Part shown: piece after piece, positions 47,935 to 57,311 of the stretch | Numbering within the stretch: the first letter of the stretch is position 1 | How the letters are laid out: every line of letters begins with the position of its first letter | Assembly (NCBI RefSeq): GCF_024623785.1 | Contig: NZ_JANKBZ010000021.1 | Coordinates: forward strand, 62,001 to 126,000 | DNA length: 64,000 bases | From: Archangium lipolyticum | Lineage (GTDB): Bacteria > Myxococcota > Myxococcia > Myxococcales > Myxococcaceae | Direction: 5' to 3' | Notes under the pieces: model-generated | What the model was told of the DNA's origin: nothing | The model's input: only the letters and a program-made list of their open reading frames with translations | Database searches by the model: none | Position numbers and translations under genes: made by a program

Positions 47935-50286
47935 CTAGCGGAAAGACTCGCGGGGCACCAGGGGACCGCCGAAGTGGCCGTCCTCGAAGTCGCAGCGCTC
48001 GGCCCATTCCTGGGCCACGGCGCGGAAGCCGGGGCCGAAGTCGGGCAACGCCCCCACCTCGTGCCTCACCGTCCCGCAGTCCCCCGCCAGGTAGGCGGCC
48101 TGCACCCGGAGGCGGAGTGTCTCTCGGCGGATGGCTTCGGGCAGCTCGCCTTCCAGGACGCGCGAGAGGTGCGTCAGGGCCAGGGCGGGGGCGTCCACCT
48201 GGAGCAGGCGCCGGCCGAGCAGGTAGTGGAGGTAGGGATCCTTCGGTGCCGCCTCCAGGCCGTTGGCGAGCCGCAGCAGGCGCAGCTCCTCGCTCTTCTC
48301 CCGGAAGTAGGACTGGATGGGGCCGGCGCGGACGTCGGAGTCGAGCGCGGCCAGCTTCACCTGGGCGGTGCGCGTCACCTCGGGGCCGGGGGTGAGCGCG
48401 AGGACCTGGTCGAGGAAGGCCCGCGCCTGCTCCTTGTTCCCCCGCCGCGAGGCCACGTCCGCCCGGGCCAGGGCCACCTCGGCCTCCAGGGAAGGCTGGC
48501 CCTTCACCTGCTCGGAGAGCGCGGCCAGGACCTGGGTGGCGTCGTCCGGGCGCTCCAGCCGCTCCAGCGCGGTGGCCTGGCCCAGCAGGAAGGAGGGCTC
48601 CTGGGGTTGGAGGCGGGCGGCGCGCTGGTACAGCTCGAGCGCCTGCTGCGGATCGCTCGCGAGGAAGTCGCGGGCCTCCTCTTGAAGGAGGGCCACTTCG
48701 CGGGCGCACGCGCGGGAGAAGAGGCTGCCGGTGCGGAAGCGCTGGAAGGCGCGGCTCACCGTGGCCTCGTCCAGCGGCAGCGCGTCGACGTACTGCTCCC
48801 ACTCGGTGGCGAGCGCGTCCAGCGGGCGGCCATAGGCGCCCTCGAAGTCGCCATGGGCGTAGAGGGCGCGCAGCTTCTCCGCGCCGTAGGTGTCGGCGAG
48901 GTGGCGCAGGAAGGAGCCGACGAGCGTGTACGCGCGGGCGGGGGCCGACTGGTAGAAGCCCTCGGGGCCCACCAGCTTGCGGATGTCCGGGGCCAGTTTC
49001 TGCCGGCGCATGCCCGCGGCCCACTCGTGCAGGGTGAGGTCTCCCAGGACGGGGTTGTCCGCGGCCACCGCCAGGCCCTCGATGACGCCCATGAGGGGCC
49101 ACACGCCCAGCCGGGTGGTGACGCGGAAGGGCGCGCTGCCCGCGGGAGCCGCCATCACGTGCGCCAGCTCGTGCTTGAGGGTGGAGTGGGGGAAGTCGTG
49201 CCCCCCGTTGATGTGCAGCTCCAGGCGCCAGGGCTTGGCGAACTGGGTGCGGCCGGCGCCCACCAGCGCCTGCTTCTCCTCGTCCGAGCGGTAGAGCCAC
49301 ACGCGGATGCGGCCCTCGGGCGCACCGCCGAGGAAGCGCGAGAGCTGGGCGTAGCGGAACTCGATGTCCCTCACCATCCGGTCCACCTCCTCGCGGGGCT
49401 CGCCGCGGGGGTAGATGAACTGGACGTGCTCCGTCTCGCGCACTCCACCGAGCCGGGCCATGAGGGCCGAATCCGTCATGCGCAGGCCCAGGTCCGTCCC
49501 ATGCGCCTCGAGGAGGATGACGGGGACGAGGGCCAGTCCGAGCACGGTGAGGGCACCGGCGCGGAGGCCCGGGCGGTGCAGCCGGGACTCGGAGAGGTCC
49601 AGACAGAGCGCGGTGAGCGCCCAGACGGCGAGGGCGAGCAGCAGCGTCTCCAGCCGGAACCAGAGGAGGGCGGAGGAGACGGAGAGCGACTCGTCATAGA
49701 GGGGGCCGGGCAGGTGGCCCAGGAAATGGTTGAAGGCGTAGACCTGGGGCCCGAAGACGATGGGCCAGCCGGTGCCCACCCCCGAGAGGAGGACGAGCCC
49801 CACGTAGAGCAGGACGGCGCGGCCCCAGCGGCGGGTGGCGAAGCCGCAGAAGACGCCCACCACCGAGGCCAGCACCGCGGAGGGGAGGGTGAGCAGGGGG
49901 TAGAAGCCCACCAGGGCAAAGGGGTCGCACCGGGTTCCAATCGACGCGTACAGGGTGGCGGCGAGGAAGGGTGGCACCAGGATGGCCAGGTTGATGAGCA
50001 GGGCGGGGGCGAGGGCCCGCCACACCCGTGTCCCCGGGGTGTCCGTGGAGGCCGCGGCGACCGCCTGCCCGGTGAGCAGACGGCGCTCCTGATGCACCGC
50101 GGCGATGCCTACCCCACCCCCGAGCAGGCCGACGGCGATGGAGAGGGTGAGGCCCAGCTCGAAGCCGGGCACGCCATAGAGGGGAAGCAGGACGAGGGCC
50201 GAGCCGCCGACCGCGATGGCCCCGGCGAGCACCAGCACCGGGGGGCGCCGGACGAGGTCGATGGCACGGAAGAGGACTTGCCGCAT
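47935..50286 (-). CDS. Polytopic membrane protein with gluzincin protease domain and TPR tail
   Basis: 783 residues. The first ~265 residues contain about eight transmembrane helices. A periplasm-facing gluzincin-type domain follows: the zinc motif HELAH at 372-376 (TLKHELAHVMAAPAG) with a likely third ligand Glu in GVIEGLAVAADN. This resembles the peptidase-MA-like family. From ~510 on, TPR-like helix pairs (PQQALELYQRAARLQPQEPSF, RPDDATQVLAALSEQVKG). The divergent PilZ gene begins only 25 bases away. Substrates unknown. Confidence 0.75.
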   Translation of the reverse strand: MRQVLFRAIDLVRRPPVLVLAGAIAVGGSALVLLPLYGVPGFELGLTLSIAVGLLGGGVGIAAVHQERRLLTGQAVAAASTDTPGTRVWRALAPALLINLAILVPPFLAATLYASIGTRCDPFALVGFYPLLTLPSAVLASVVGVFCGFATRRWGRAVLLYVGLVLLSGVGTGWPIVFGPQVYAFNHFLGHLPGPLYDESLSVSSALLWFRLETLLLALAVWALTALCLDLSESRLHRPGLRAGALTVLGLALVPVILLEAHGTDLGLRMTDSALMARLGGVRETEHVQFIYPRGEPREEVDRMVRDIEFRYAQLSRFLGGAPEGRIRVWLYRSDEEKQALVGAGRTQFAKPWRLELHINGGHDFPHSTLKHELAHVMAAPAGSAPFRVTTRLGVWPLMGVIEGLAVAADNPVLGDLTLHEWAAGMRRQKLAPDIRKLVGPEGFYQSAPARAYTLVGSFLRHLADTYGAEKLRALYAHGDFEGAYGRPLDALATEWEQYVDALPLDEATVSRAFQRFRTGSLFSRACAREVALLQEEARDFLASDPQQALELYQRAARLQPQEPSFLLGQATALERLERPDDATQVLAALSEQVKGQPSLEAEVALARADVASRRGNKEQARAFLDQVLALTPGPEVTRTAQVKLAALDSDVRAGPIQSYFREKSEELRLLRLANGLEAAPKDPYLHYLLGRRLLQVDAPALALTHLSRVLEGELPEAIRRETLRLRVQAAYLAGDCGTVRHEVGALPDFGPGFRAVAQEWAERCDFEDGHFGGPLVPRESFR

Positions 50287-50296
50287 GGCCTTCTCC

Positions 50297-50302
50297 TATA
50301 CT
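50297..50302 (+). promoter_or_regulatory. Candidate -10 box of the PilZ gene
   Basis: TATACT lies 10 bases before the PilZ ATG in the 25-base divergent spacer. If used, the start site falls ~3 bases before the ATG, giving an almost leaderless mRNA; there is indeed no Shine-Dalgarno. No -35 element is convincing. Confidence 0.35.
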
Positions 50303-50311
50303 CCCCACAGC

Positions 50312-50707
50312 ATGGCCGAACAGAAGACAGGCTCTGAACACCGCCAACATGCTCGTGCGCCCATCGAGCTGAAGGTGGACTACAAGAAGCTCAACTCGTT
50401 CTTCGCCGATTACACGAAGAACATCTCCAAGGGTGGGACCTTCATCAAGACGAAGAAGCCGCTGCCCATCGGGACGCGCTTCCTGTTCAAGCTGACGGTG
50501 CCCCAGCGCGAGGCGCCCTTCGAGCTGCTCGGCGAGGTGGTCTGGTCCAAGGGCGACGCCGAGGAGCCCGGCATGGGCATCCGCTTCATCTACAACGACG
50601 AGCGCCAGCGCGGCGAGTTCGAAGGTGTGGTGGAGCGGCTGATGGCGGACAGCCTGGGGACGCAGCTCACGGAGAAGCTGCTGAACAAGCAGCTCCACCT
50701 GGGATGA
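50312..50707 (+). CDS. PilZ-domain c-di-GMP-binding protein
   Basis: 131 residues. PilZ motifs: RQHAR (R-x3-R) at residues 11-15, then beta-barrel strand ELKVDYKKL and N-x-S-x2-G as TKNISKGGTFI. Both c-di-GMP contact motifs are intact, so binding is likely. The barrel continues (RFLFKLTVPQREAPFELLGEVVWSK, GMGIRFIYND) and ends in a helix. It looks like the short PilZ type common in myxobacteria. The next gene starts within its stop codon (ATGA). Confidence 0.88.
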   Translation: MAEQKTGSEHRQHARAPIELKVDYKKLNSFFADYTKNISKGGTFIKTKKPLPIGTRFLFKLTVPQREAPFELLGEVVWSKGDAEEPGMGIRFIYNDERQRGEFEGVVERLMADSLGTQLTEKLLNKQLHLG

Positions 50708-51246
50708 TGGGCCGGGGGCCGGGGGCTGCTTGTGCCGCGCTGCTGCTGCTTACGGCTTGCGAGGCCACCGAGGCCAAGGGTAGACCGTCCGCGCCGGAGG
50801 CGAGGAAGGTGACGGACGTGACCGCGGAGGACTACGTAGGGCCCTCGCTGCCGCGGGCGCGGGTGCTGCTCAAGGACGCCTATGGAGGCGTGCACCGGGT
50901 GGACGTGGAGGTGGCCGCCACGCCCGACACGCGCACGCGCGGGCTGATGTGGCGCAAGGAGCTGGCGGCGGGCAAGGGCATGCTCTTCGTGTTCCCCCAC
51001 GACGAGGTGCAGAGCTTCTGGATGCAGAACACGCTCATCCCGCTGGACATGCTCTTCATCAACTCGGCGGGGCGCATCGTGGGCATCATCGAGAACGCCG
51101 AGCCGCGCACGCTCTCCCCGCGCTCGGTGGGCGTGCCGGGGCGCTACGTGCTGGAGGTGCCCGGCGGCTGGTGTCAGAAGGTGGGCATCACGCGCGGTGG
51201 TTCCGTGGAGCTCCAAGGGGTGGAGCACCTCCAGGTCGTGCCCTGA
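50704..51246 (+). CDS. DUF192 lipoprotein
   Basis: 180 residues, overlapping the PilZ stop by four bases. Lipobox LLLLTAC (Cys19). DUF192 core: VEVAATPDTRTRGLMWRKEL, GMLFVFPHDEVQSFWMQNTLIPLDMLFI, GRIVGIIENAEP, YVLEVPGGWCQKVGI. Family proteins are small exported beta-rich domains of unconfirmed function. The leftover linker after the lipid anchor is short. Genetic coupling to PilZ is notable, but no functional link is known. Confidence 0.85.
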   Translation: MMGRGPGAACAALLLLTACEATEAKGRPSAPEARKVTDVTAEDYVGPSLPRARVLLKDAYGGVHRVDVEVAATPDTRTRGLMWRKELAAGKGMLFVFPHDEVQSFWMQNTLIPLDMLFINSAGRIVGIIENAEPRTLSPRSVGVPGRYVLEVPGGWCQKVGITRGGSVELQGVEHLQVVP

Positions 51247-51356
51247 GCGAGCGCCCCGGGGGGAGCGTTTGTGCCAATTGTGTCACGAGTACCTTGCCTG
51301 GAGCCCACCGGGCACCGGTAGCATCCGCCATCATCACTTCCAATCGTGAGGCCACG

Positions 51357-53336
51357 ATGCAATCGGGTTATTCGAGGTGGGAGCGCCGGACGGGGCGTCT
51401 GGTGCTGGCGTCCCTGACCGCGCTCGCGCTCTCCGCGTGTACGGGCGAGACGGGGCCCAAGGGCGACAACGGCGAGCCGGGAGCACCGGGAGCCCCAGGG
51501 GCACCGGGCCCGCAGGGGCCGGCCGGCAATGTCAAATCTCTCAGCTTCACGCCGGTGAACGCCGCGCGCACGGATGCGGAGAAGCGAGCCGTCTACGCCA
51601 GCCCGAAGGCGAACGTGAACGGCAAGGAGGTCTCCATCCAGTACGAGACCGTGCTGCGCTCCGGTCAGACCGTGGGCGAGCACGTCTTCGGCCGGATGAT
51701 CCAGAAGGACGGCAAGCCGGTGAAGAACACGGACGGCTCGGACTTCATCTCTCCGTCCAACGACTTCTCGGCGCTCATCCAGACGGGCAACAAGATCTTC
51801 GAGCTCACCCAGTTCGAGACCACGCCCGCGTCGATGTACCTCTCCGAGCTGCGTCAGGACGCGAATGGCAAGCTCACGGCCACCAGCACCCGGCCGATCG
51901 ACTTCTCCGGCGTGGAGGGCTACTGGATTCCCTGCGCGGGCAGCGTGTCGCCGTGGAACACGAACCTGAGCAGCGAGGAGTACCCGTCGGATGCGCGCAA
52001 GTTTGAAGATGCCAAGACGGTGAGCAGCCTTCCCTCGGCGGATCGCTCGATGCTTCGCTACTGGGGGCTCGATCCGGCCACGGCCACCATCGAGCAGGCC
52101 AAGGCCGTCTATTCGCCCTACCGCTATGGCTTCGTGGTCGAGGTCGCGGTGGACGGCTCGGGCACCACCACCGTCAAGAAGCACTACGCGGCGGGCCGGC
52201 GTGCGCTCGAGCTGGCCTATGTGATGCCGGATCGCAGGACCGCCTACCTGAGCGATGACGGCACCAATGACGGCTTCTACATGTTCGTGGCGAAGCGGGA
52301 GGGGGACCTGTCCGAGGGCCAGCTCTACGCGGCGCGGTGGTTCCAGACCACCGCTTCGGGCCTGCCCTCGGGCCGGGCGGACATCTACTGGATTCCGCTG
52401 GGCCCCAGCGCGACGAACGCCGAGGTGAAGGCGCTGATCGACGGTGGCATCAAGTTCTCCGACATCTTCGAGACCGAGGACCAGGCCCCCAATGGCACCT
52501 GCCCGAGCGCGGAATCCGGGTTCCGTGCCATCAACACCGAGACCGGCCGTGAGTGCCTGCGGCTGAAGCCCGGTCAGGAGCTGGCGGCCTCCCGCCTGGA
52601 GAGCCGCCGTTACGCGGCCTACGTCGGCGCCACCACCGAGTTCCGCAAGACCGAGGGCATCACGTACAACGTGGCCGCCCACCGGCTCTACGTGTCCTTC
52701 AGCGAGCTGAACAACGGGATGATCAGCGACCCGACGAACAGGGATCTCGGCGGGCCGAATCACGTCCAGGTCGCCCGCAACGACTGCGGCGCGGTCTACG
52801 AGATGGTGGTGTCGCGCAACGCGGACATCGGCAGTGACTACGTGGTCGAATCCGCTTCGCCGCTGGTCGAGGGCGTGTGGCTGAATGCTCCTGGCTCCGC
52901 CAACCCCTACCCGAGCAACAGCCCCTTCTACGATCCCTCCTTCACGTACGTGAACAGCAGCGGTGACTCCGTGAAGGGGACCGCGAACACGTGCAGCGTG
53001 AACGGCATCGCCAATCCCGACAACCTGTCCTTCATCAACGGGTATGACACGCTGCTCATCGGCGAGGACACCGTCGAGGGCCACCAGAACGACATGGTCT
53101 GGTCCTACAACATCGTCACGCGTGAGCTGACCCGCATCTTCTCCGCCCCCTACGGCTCGGAGACGACGGGCGTCTACTTCTACCCGGACATCAATGGCTT
53201 CGCGTACATCAAGGCGCAGGTGCAGCACCCCTACGGTGAGTCCGACGTCGAGAAGCTGGGGGCGGACCTGGCCGAGGCGCAGCGCCTGAGTCAGTCGTAC
53301 ACCGGTTACATCGGCCCGTTCCCGGCGATGAACTGA
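51357..53336 (+). CDS. PhoX/DUF839-type lipoprotein with collagen-like stretch
   Basis: 659 residues. Lipobox LALSAC (Cys28), followed immediately by Gly-X-Y triplets from residue 30 to ~56 (GPKGDNGEPGAPGAPGAPG), a collagen-like spacer. The rest is a PhoX-like propeller: EGYWIPCAGSVSPWNTNLSSEEYPSD, RYGFVVEVAVDG, RRTAYLSDDGTNDGFYMFVA, NVAAHRLYVSFSELNNGM, NPDNLSFINGYDTLLIGED. The acidic metal-site segments of calcium-iron alkaline phosphatase PhoX are present in part (EEYPSD, DDGTNDGF, NPDNL). Phosphatase activity is likely but unproven. The GTGAGG site precedes ATG. A strong terminator follows. Confidence 0.78.
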   Translation: MQSGYSRWERRTGRLVLASLTALALSACTGETGPKGDNGEPGAPGAPGAPGPQGPAGNVKSLSFTPVNAARTDAEKRAVYASPKANVNGKEVSIQYETVLRSGQTVGEHVFGRMIQKDGKPVKNTDGSDFISPSNDFSALIQTGNKIFELTQFETTPASMYLSELRQDANGKLTATSTRPIDFSGVEGYWIPCAGSVSPWNTNLSSEEYPSDARKFEDAKTVSSLPSADRSMLRYWGLDPATATIEQAKAVYSPYRYGFVVEVAVDGSGTTTVKKHYAAGRRALELAYVMPDRRTAYLSDDGTNDGFYMFVAKREGDLSEGQLYAARWFQTTASGLPSGRADIYWIPLGPSATNAEVKALIDGGIKFSDIFETEDQAPNGTCPSAESGFRAINTETGRECLRLKPGQELAASRLESRRYAAYVGATTEFRKTEGITYNVAAHRLYVSFSELNNGMISDPTNRDLGGPNHVQVARNDCGAVYEMVVSRNADIGSDYVVESASPLVEGVWLNAPGSANPYPSNSPFYDPSFTYVNSSGDSVKGTANTCSVNGIANPDNLSFINGYDTLLIGEDTVEGHQNDMVWSYNIVTRELTRIFSAPYGSETTGVYFYPDINGFAYIKAQVQHPYGESDVEKLGADLAEAQRLSQSYTGYIGPFPAMN

Positions 53337-53364
53337 TTACCGGAGTCATCATCCAGACAGCCGT

Positions 53365-53402
53365 GAGGGGCCTTCCCGGGAGGACTCTCGGGAAGGCCCC
53401 TC
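53365..53402 (+). terminator. Strong intrinsic-type hairpin after the PhoX-like gene
   Basis: GAGGGGCCTTCCCG (53365-53378) pairs perfectly with CGGGAAGGCCCCTC (53389-53402), a 14-bp stem with a 10-base loop, 28 bases past the stop. Followed by GGCTTTG, with a short T run. It separates this gene from the diheme gene. Confidence 0.8.
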
Positions 53403-53428
53403 GGCTTTGAGCTTCGTGGGAGCAGGAC

Positions 53429-55195
53429 ATGGGCCGCCGGAAGGCGACAGGCGTGGTGTTGGTAGCTGGGTTGCTCGTGGCCGGGGCGGCCGCGGTGTTG
53501 CGTTCGGGGGAGTCGCGTCGTCCGACACCCGCGTCGGCACCGATCGAGCAGGTGCGGGCGGCGCTCGCGACGGCCATGCCGGCGAACGCGCGGGTGCGGC
53601 CCCAGCTCTCGAATCCGGCGGCCTACCTGCCCGCGCAGTGCTACGCGGCGACGCAGGACACGCCAGGCGGACGGACGCATAACGGCTGCTTCGCGTGCCA
53701 CCAGACGCCGCGCCCGCCCAACTTCATCGAGGACGACACCGTGCAGACGGTCCTCTCGGTGGCGCGCTCCGCCGAGGAGAATCGCTGGACGAACGTGCTC
53801 CAGCCGCCGCCACCCGTGGAGATGCCGGACGCCGAGCTGCTGGCCTGGGTGCGGTCGAGCAACTACGTGGACGAGCGCGGCGGGCTCCGGCTCGCCGCGG
53901 CGCTGGCCCATCCGCCCGCTGCCTGGGACGCGAACGGGAATGGCAGGTGGGAGGGCTACACCCCGGACTGCTGGTTCCAGCCAGACGCCGAGGGGTTCGA
54001 TCATTCACCGGACGGGACCATGACGGGCTGGCGTTCGTTCGCCTATGCGCCGTTCCCGGGCATGTTCTGGCCGACCAACGGGAGCGCGGGAGACGTGTTC
54101 ATCCGTCTGCCCGAGGCGTTCCGGCGCGACCGGGCCGGGCGCGAGAGCAAGGCCATCTACCGTCTCAACCTCGCCATCCTGGAGGCGTTCATCCGCCGGG
54201 TGGATGTGCCGCTGCCTCCCACGGACGAGCGCGAGCTCGGCTCGGATCTCGACGGAGATGGGGTGCTCGGGACGGCGAGGCGCGTGGCCTTCGTGTGGCC
54301 ACCGAAGCCCGAGCGCCCCTTCGGCTACGTGGGCCAGGCGGCCGGGCTGGACCGTGCGAAGGATGGCTGGCCCGCCGCCGGCCTCTACCCGCGAGGCACC
54401 GAGTTCCTGCACAGCCTGCGCTACCTCGACGTGGAGGGAGAGCAGGTGCGCATGGCCGCGCGGATGAAGGAGCTGCGCTACATGCGGAAGGCCCGCTGGC
54501 TGACGTACAGCGACCTCCAGCTGGCGGCCGAGGCGGAGGTCCGGGAGAGGACGAAGCACCCCGACAAGCTGAAGACGGTGCTCGCGGACGCGGAGCGCGG
54601 GGTGGGCACGGGCTCCGGCTGGCTGATGCAGGGCTTCATCGAGGACGCGGATGGCGCGCTGCGTCCCCAGAACGTCGAGGAGACCACGGCCTGCATCGGT
54701 TGCCATGGGGGCGTGGGCGCGACCACGGACAGCACCTTCAGCTTCGCGCGCAAGCTCGATCCGCGCTCGGCCTTCCAGGAGGGCTGGTACCACTGGGAGC
54801 AGCGGGGGCTGAAGGGCATCCCGGAGCCGAAGCGCGCCGATGGCCAGGGCGAGTACGCCCATTGGCTCGAACAGGTGGGAGGAGGGGACGACTACCGGAG
54901 CAACGACGAGGTCCAGGCACGCTTCTTCCTTCCGGACGGGACGCTCAGACCCGACGCGGTGAAGGCGCTGACGAAGGACATCTCGGTGCTGCTCGTCCCG
55001 TCACCGCGCCGGGCGCTCCATCTGGACCGGGCCACGCTGGCGCTGGTGAAGGCCCAGCGGTTCGAGCGCGGGCGGGACGTGGTGGTCGGGTCACCTCCGA
55101 AGGTGAAGGCCCGGCTGGAGCAGGATGGGGCGACGGGAATCCTCGAGCCCGTGCTCCCCGGTTGGGTGGACCCAAAGCGCACTGCGTCACGCTGA
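53429..55195 (+). CDS. Exported diheme c-type cytochrome-like protein
   Basis: 588 residues. N-terminal signal-anchor (GVVLVAGLLVAGAAAVL). Two heme-binding motifs: CFACH (87-91, THNGCFACHQTPR) and CIGCH (422-426, TTACIGCHGGVG), plus an unpaired Cys71. Between the hemes lies a long region without a known fold (SSNYVDERGGLRLAAAL, AFVWPPKPERPFGYVGQ, AARMKELRYMRKARW). The distance between hemes and overall length do not match MbnH or standard diheme peroxidases. No axial ligand prediction is offered. It may be an electron-transfer protein of the envelope. No accessory heme genes lie near. Confidence 0.7.
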   Translation: MGRRKATGVVLVAGLLVAGAAAVLRSGESRRPTPASAPIEQVRAALATAMPANARVRPQLSNPAAYLPAQCYAATQDTPGGRTHNGCFACHQTPRPPNFIEDDTVQTVLSVARSAEENRWTNVLQPPPPVEMPDAELLAWVRSSNYVDERGGLRLAAALAHPPAAWDANGNGRWEGYTPDCWFQPDAEGFDHSPDGTMTGWRSFAYAPFPGMFWPTNGSAGDVFIRLPEAFRRDRAGRESKAIYRLNLAILEAFIRRVDVPLPPTDERELGSDLDGDGVLGTARRVAFVWPPKPERPFGYVGQAAGLDRAKDGWPAAGLYPRGTEFLHSLRYLDVEGEQVRMAARMKELRYMRKARWLTYSDLQLAAEAEVRERTKHPDKLKTVLADAERGVGTGSGWLMQGFIEDADGALRPQNVEETTACIGCHGGVGATTDSTFSFARKLDPRSAFQEGWYHWEQRGLKGIPEPKRADGQGEYAHWLEQVGGGDDYRSNDEVQARFFLPDGTLRPDAVKALTKDISVLLVPSPRRALHLDRATLALVKAQRFERGRDVVVGSPPKVKARLEQDGATGILEPVLPGWVDPKRTASR

Positions 55196-55252
55196 TGAGG
55201 CGGGCCGGGTGGTTTCTCGCGGAGCCGTTTTCAAGTATGCCTCTGCGCGCCC

Positions 55253-56977
55253 ATGACTCATTCCCACCCTGCCTCTTCGAACGCACGGAGATCCTCCCGT
55301 GCCGTCAAGCTCCTCGGAGCGTTCGCCTTCGGCTCGCTGCTCATCGCGTATCCTGGTTGTGATCCCAAGCCGACTCCCGAGCCCCAGCCGATCCGTGTCC
55401 AGGTCCTGGCCTTCAACGACTTCCACGGCAACCTGGAGGCCCCCACGGGCAGCAACGGCCGTGTTCCGACGCCCGCCAGTGATGGTGGCACCGTCGATGT
55501 GAACGCGGGTGGCGCGGCCTTCCTCGCCCACCACCTCCAGAAGCTGCGGGAGGAGAACCCGGAGAACACGGTGGTCGTCTCCGCGGGTGACCTGATCGGC
55601 GCCTCGCCGCTGGTCTCCGGCATCTTCCACGACGAGCCCACCATCGAAGTGATGAACATGATGGGGCTGAACATCAACTCCGTGGGCAACCACGAGTTCG
55701 ACGAGGGCGCCACCGAGCTGCTGCGCATGCAGAATGGCGGCTGCCACACGGTGGACGGGTGCGTGGCGAGCACGTCCTTCGCGGGCGCGAAGTTCAAGTT
55801 CCTCTCGGCCAACGTGTTCACCGACGTGGCCGCCCGGAAGACGCTCCTCCCGGCCTACGACATCCGCGAGTTCCAGGGCGTGAAGGTCGCCTTCATCGGC
55901 ATGACGCTGGAGGGGACTCCGCTCATCGTCAGCCCGTCCGGTGTGACGGGGCTCACCTTCCAGGACGAGGCGGACACGGTCAATGCGCTCGTCCCGGAGC
56001 TGAAGCAGCAGGGCGTGGAGGCCATCGTGGTGGTCATCCACGAGGGAGGCGCGCAGCCAGGGCGTTATGACGAATGCAACGGCATCTCCGGGCCCATCAA
56101 GGACATCGTCGAGCGGCTCGATGACGAGGTGGACGTGGTCGCCTCCGGTCACACGCATCAGGCGTACAACTGCGTCATCGACGGCAAGCGCGTCACCAGC
56201 GCGTACAGCCATGGGCGCCTCATCACCGACATCGACCTGGTGCTGGATCCCGTCTCGAAAGACGTGGTGGAGACGACCGCGCGCAACGTCATCGTCACGC
56301 GTGACACCGCGGAGCCCTCCGTGGACACGTACGTGAAGGACATCGTCAGCAAGGCCGCGCCCCAGCGGGACAGGATCATCGGCAACACCACGGGTGAGCT
56401 GAAGGCCCCCGTGCGGCCCATCCCGAAGGGAGCTTCGGGCGAGTCCACGCTCGGCAACCTCGTCGCGGACGCGATGCTCGCGGCCTCGAGCTCCGCGGAG
56501 ATGGGTGGGGCCGTCATCGCCTTCCAGAACCCGGGCGGCGTCCGCGCGGACATCAACGCCGGGGATATCACCTTCGGTGAGGTCTTCTCGGTCCAGCCCT
56601 TCGCCAACAACCTGGTGACGCTGACGATCACCGGCGCGCAGATCGACACGCTGCTGGAGCAGCAGTTCCAGCCGTCCGGCACCTCCATCCTTCAGGTGTC
56701 GAGGGGCTTCTCCTTCACCTGGAGCGCTTCGGCGCCGCGGGGGAGCAAGGTGAACCCGGAGTCCATCATCTTCAATGGCGTGACCATCGATCCGGCGGCG
56801 AGCTACCGCGTCACGGTGAACAACTTCATGGCCTCTGGCGGTGACGGCTACACGGTGCTGACCGAGGGGAAGGATCCCCTCACGGGCGCGATCGACGTCG
56901 ACGCGCTCGATGCCTACCTGCGCGCCAACATCCCGGTGACTCCGCCGGCGCTGGGCCGCATCACGATGATTCCGTGA
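55253..56977 (+). CDS. 5'-nucleotidase/2',3'-cyclic phosphodiesterase family lipoprotein
   Basis: 574 residues, UshA-type architecture. Lipobox-like AYPGC (Cys36). Metallophosphatase motifs: LAFNDFHGN (metal His/Asp), SAGDLIGASPL, NSVGNHEFDEG, VVIHEGGAQ, VASGHTHQAYNC. C-terminal 5'-nucleotidase domain: ESTLGNLVADAMLAASS, QNPGGVRADINAG, TFGEVFSVQPFANNLVTLTITG, NNFMASGGDGYTVL. A Cys-containing insert near 165 (GGCHTVDGCVAS) may form a disulphide. It likely hydrolyses extracellular nucleotides at the cell surface. Confidence 0.88.
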   Translation: MTHSHPASSNARRSSRAVKLLGAFAFGSLLIAYPGCDPKPTPEPQPIRVQVLAFNDFHGNLEAPTGSNGRVPTPASDGGTVDVNAGGAAFLAHHLQKLREENPENTVVVSAGDLIGASPLVSGIFHDEPTIEVMNMMGLNINSVGNHEFDEGATELLRMQNGGCHTVDGCVASTSFAGAKFKFLSANVFTDVAARKTLLPAYDIREFQGVKVAFIGMTLEGTPLIVSPSGVTGLTFQDEADTVNALVPELKQQGVEAIVVVIHEGGAQPGRYDECNGISGPIKDIVERLDDEVDVVASGHTHQAYNCVIDGKRVTSAYSHGRLITDIDLVLDPVSKDVVETTARNVIVTRDTAEPSVDTYVKDIVSKAAPQRDRIIGNTTGELKAPVRPIPKGASGESTLGNLVADAMLAASSSAEMGGAVIAFQNPGGVRADINAGDITFGEVFSVQPFANNLVTLTITGAQIDTLLEQQFQPSGTSILQVSRGFSFTWSASAPRGSKVNPESIIFNGVTIDPAASYRVTVNNFMASGGDGYTVLTEGKDPLTGAIDVDALDAYLRANIPVTPPALGRITMIP

Positions 56978-57311
56978 GGTGGATTCCGCTCGGGACCACG
57001 CCCTGGCGCCTCGCCGGACTCAGCCCTGGCTCCCTTGCGTACACGTGAGGGCGGGCGCACGCCGCCTCGCTGGGGCAGCAGCCAGAGAGGGCTGCCCCAG
57101 GTATGCAAGCACCCGTAGATGGGGCTGGAAACCGTGTCTTCCACCCCTTGGCGAACCCGGGTAGGATTGTCGGGGGGGACAACCGAATGGAGACGAGCTG
57201 CACCCCAGAGGCTCCGTTCCCATGGCGTTCCCCTCACATTTCTGGATGGCTGGGTCACAAGATGGGGCTCAGGGGTCGGGTATACGCCAGCCCCCGCAAG
57301 GAGGGCTCGGG
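56978..57311. other. 334-base non-coding region before the orphan receiver gene
   Basis: It holds a hairpin TGGGGCAGC/GCTGCCCCA (57071-57099), probably the terminator of the nucleotidase gene, and an inverted repeat TTGTC-N7-GACAA near 57168-57184 that could be an operator for the receiver gene. No coding frame with family features is seen. Confidence 0.45.
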
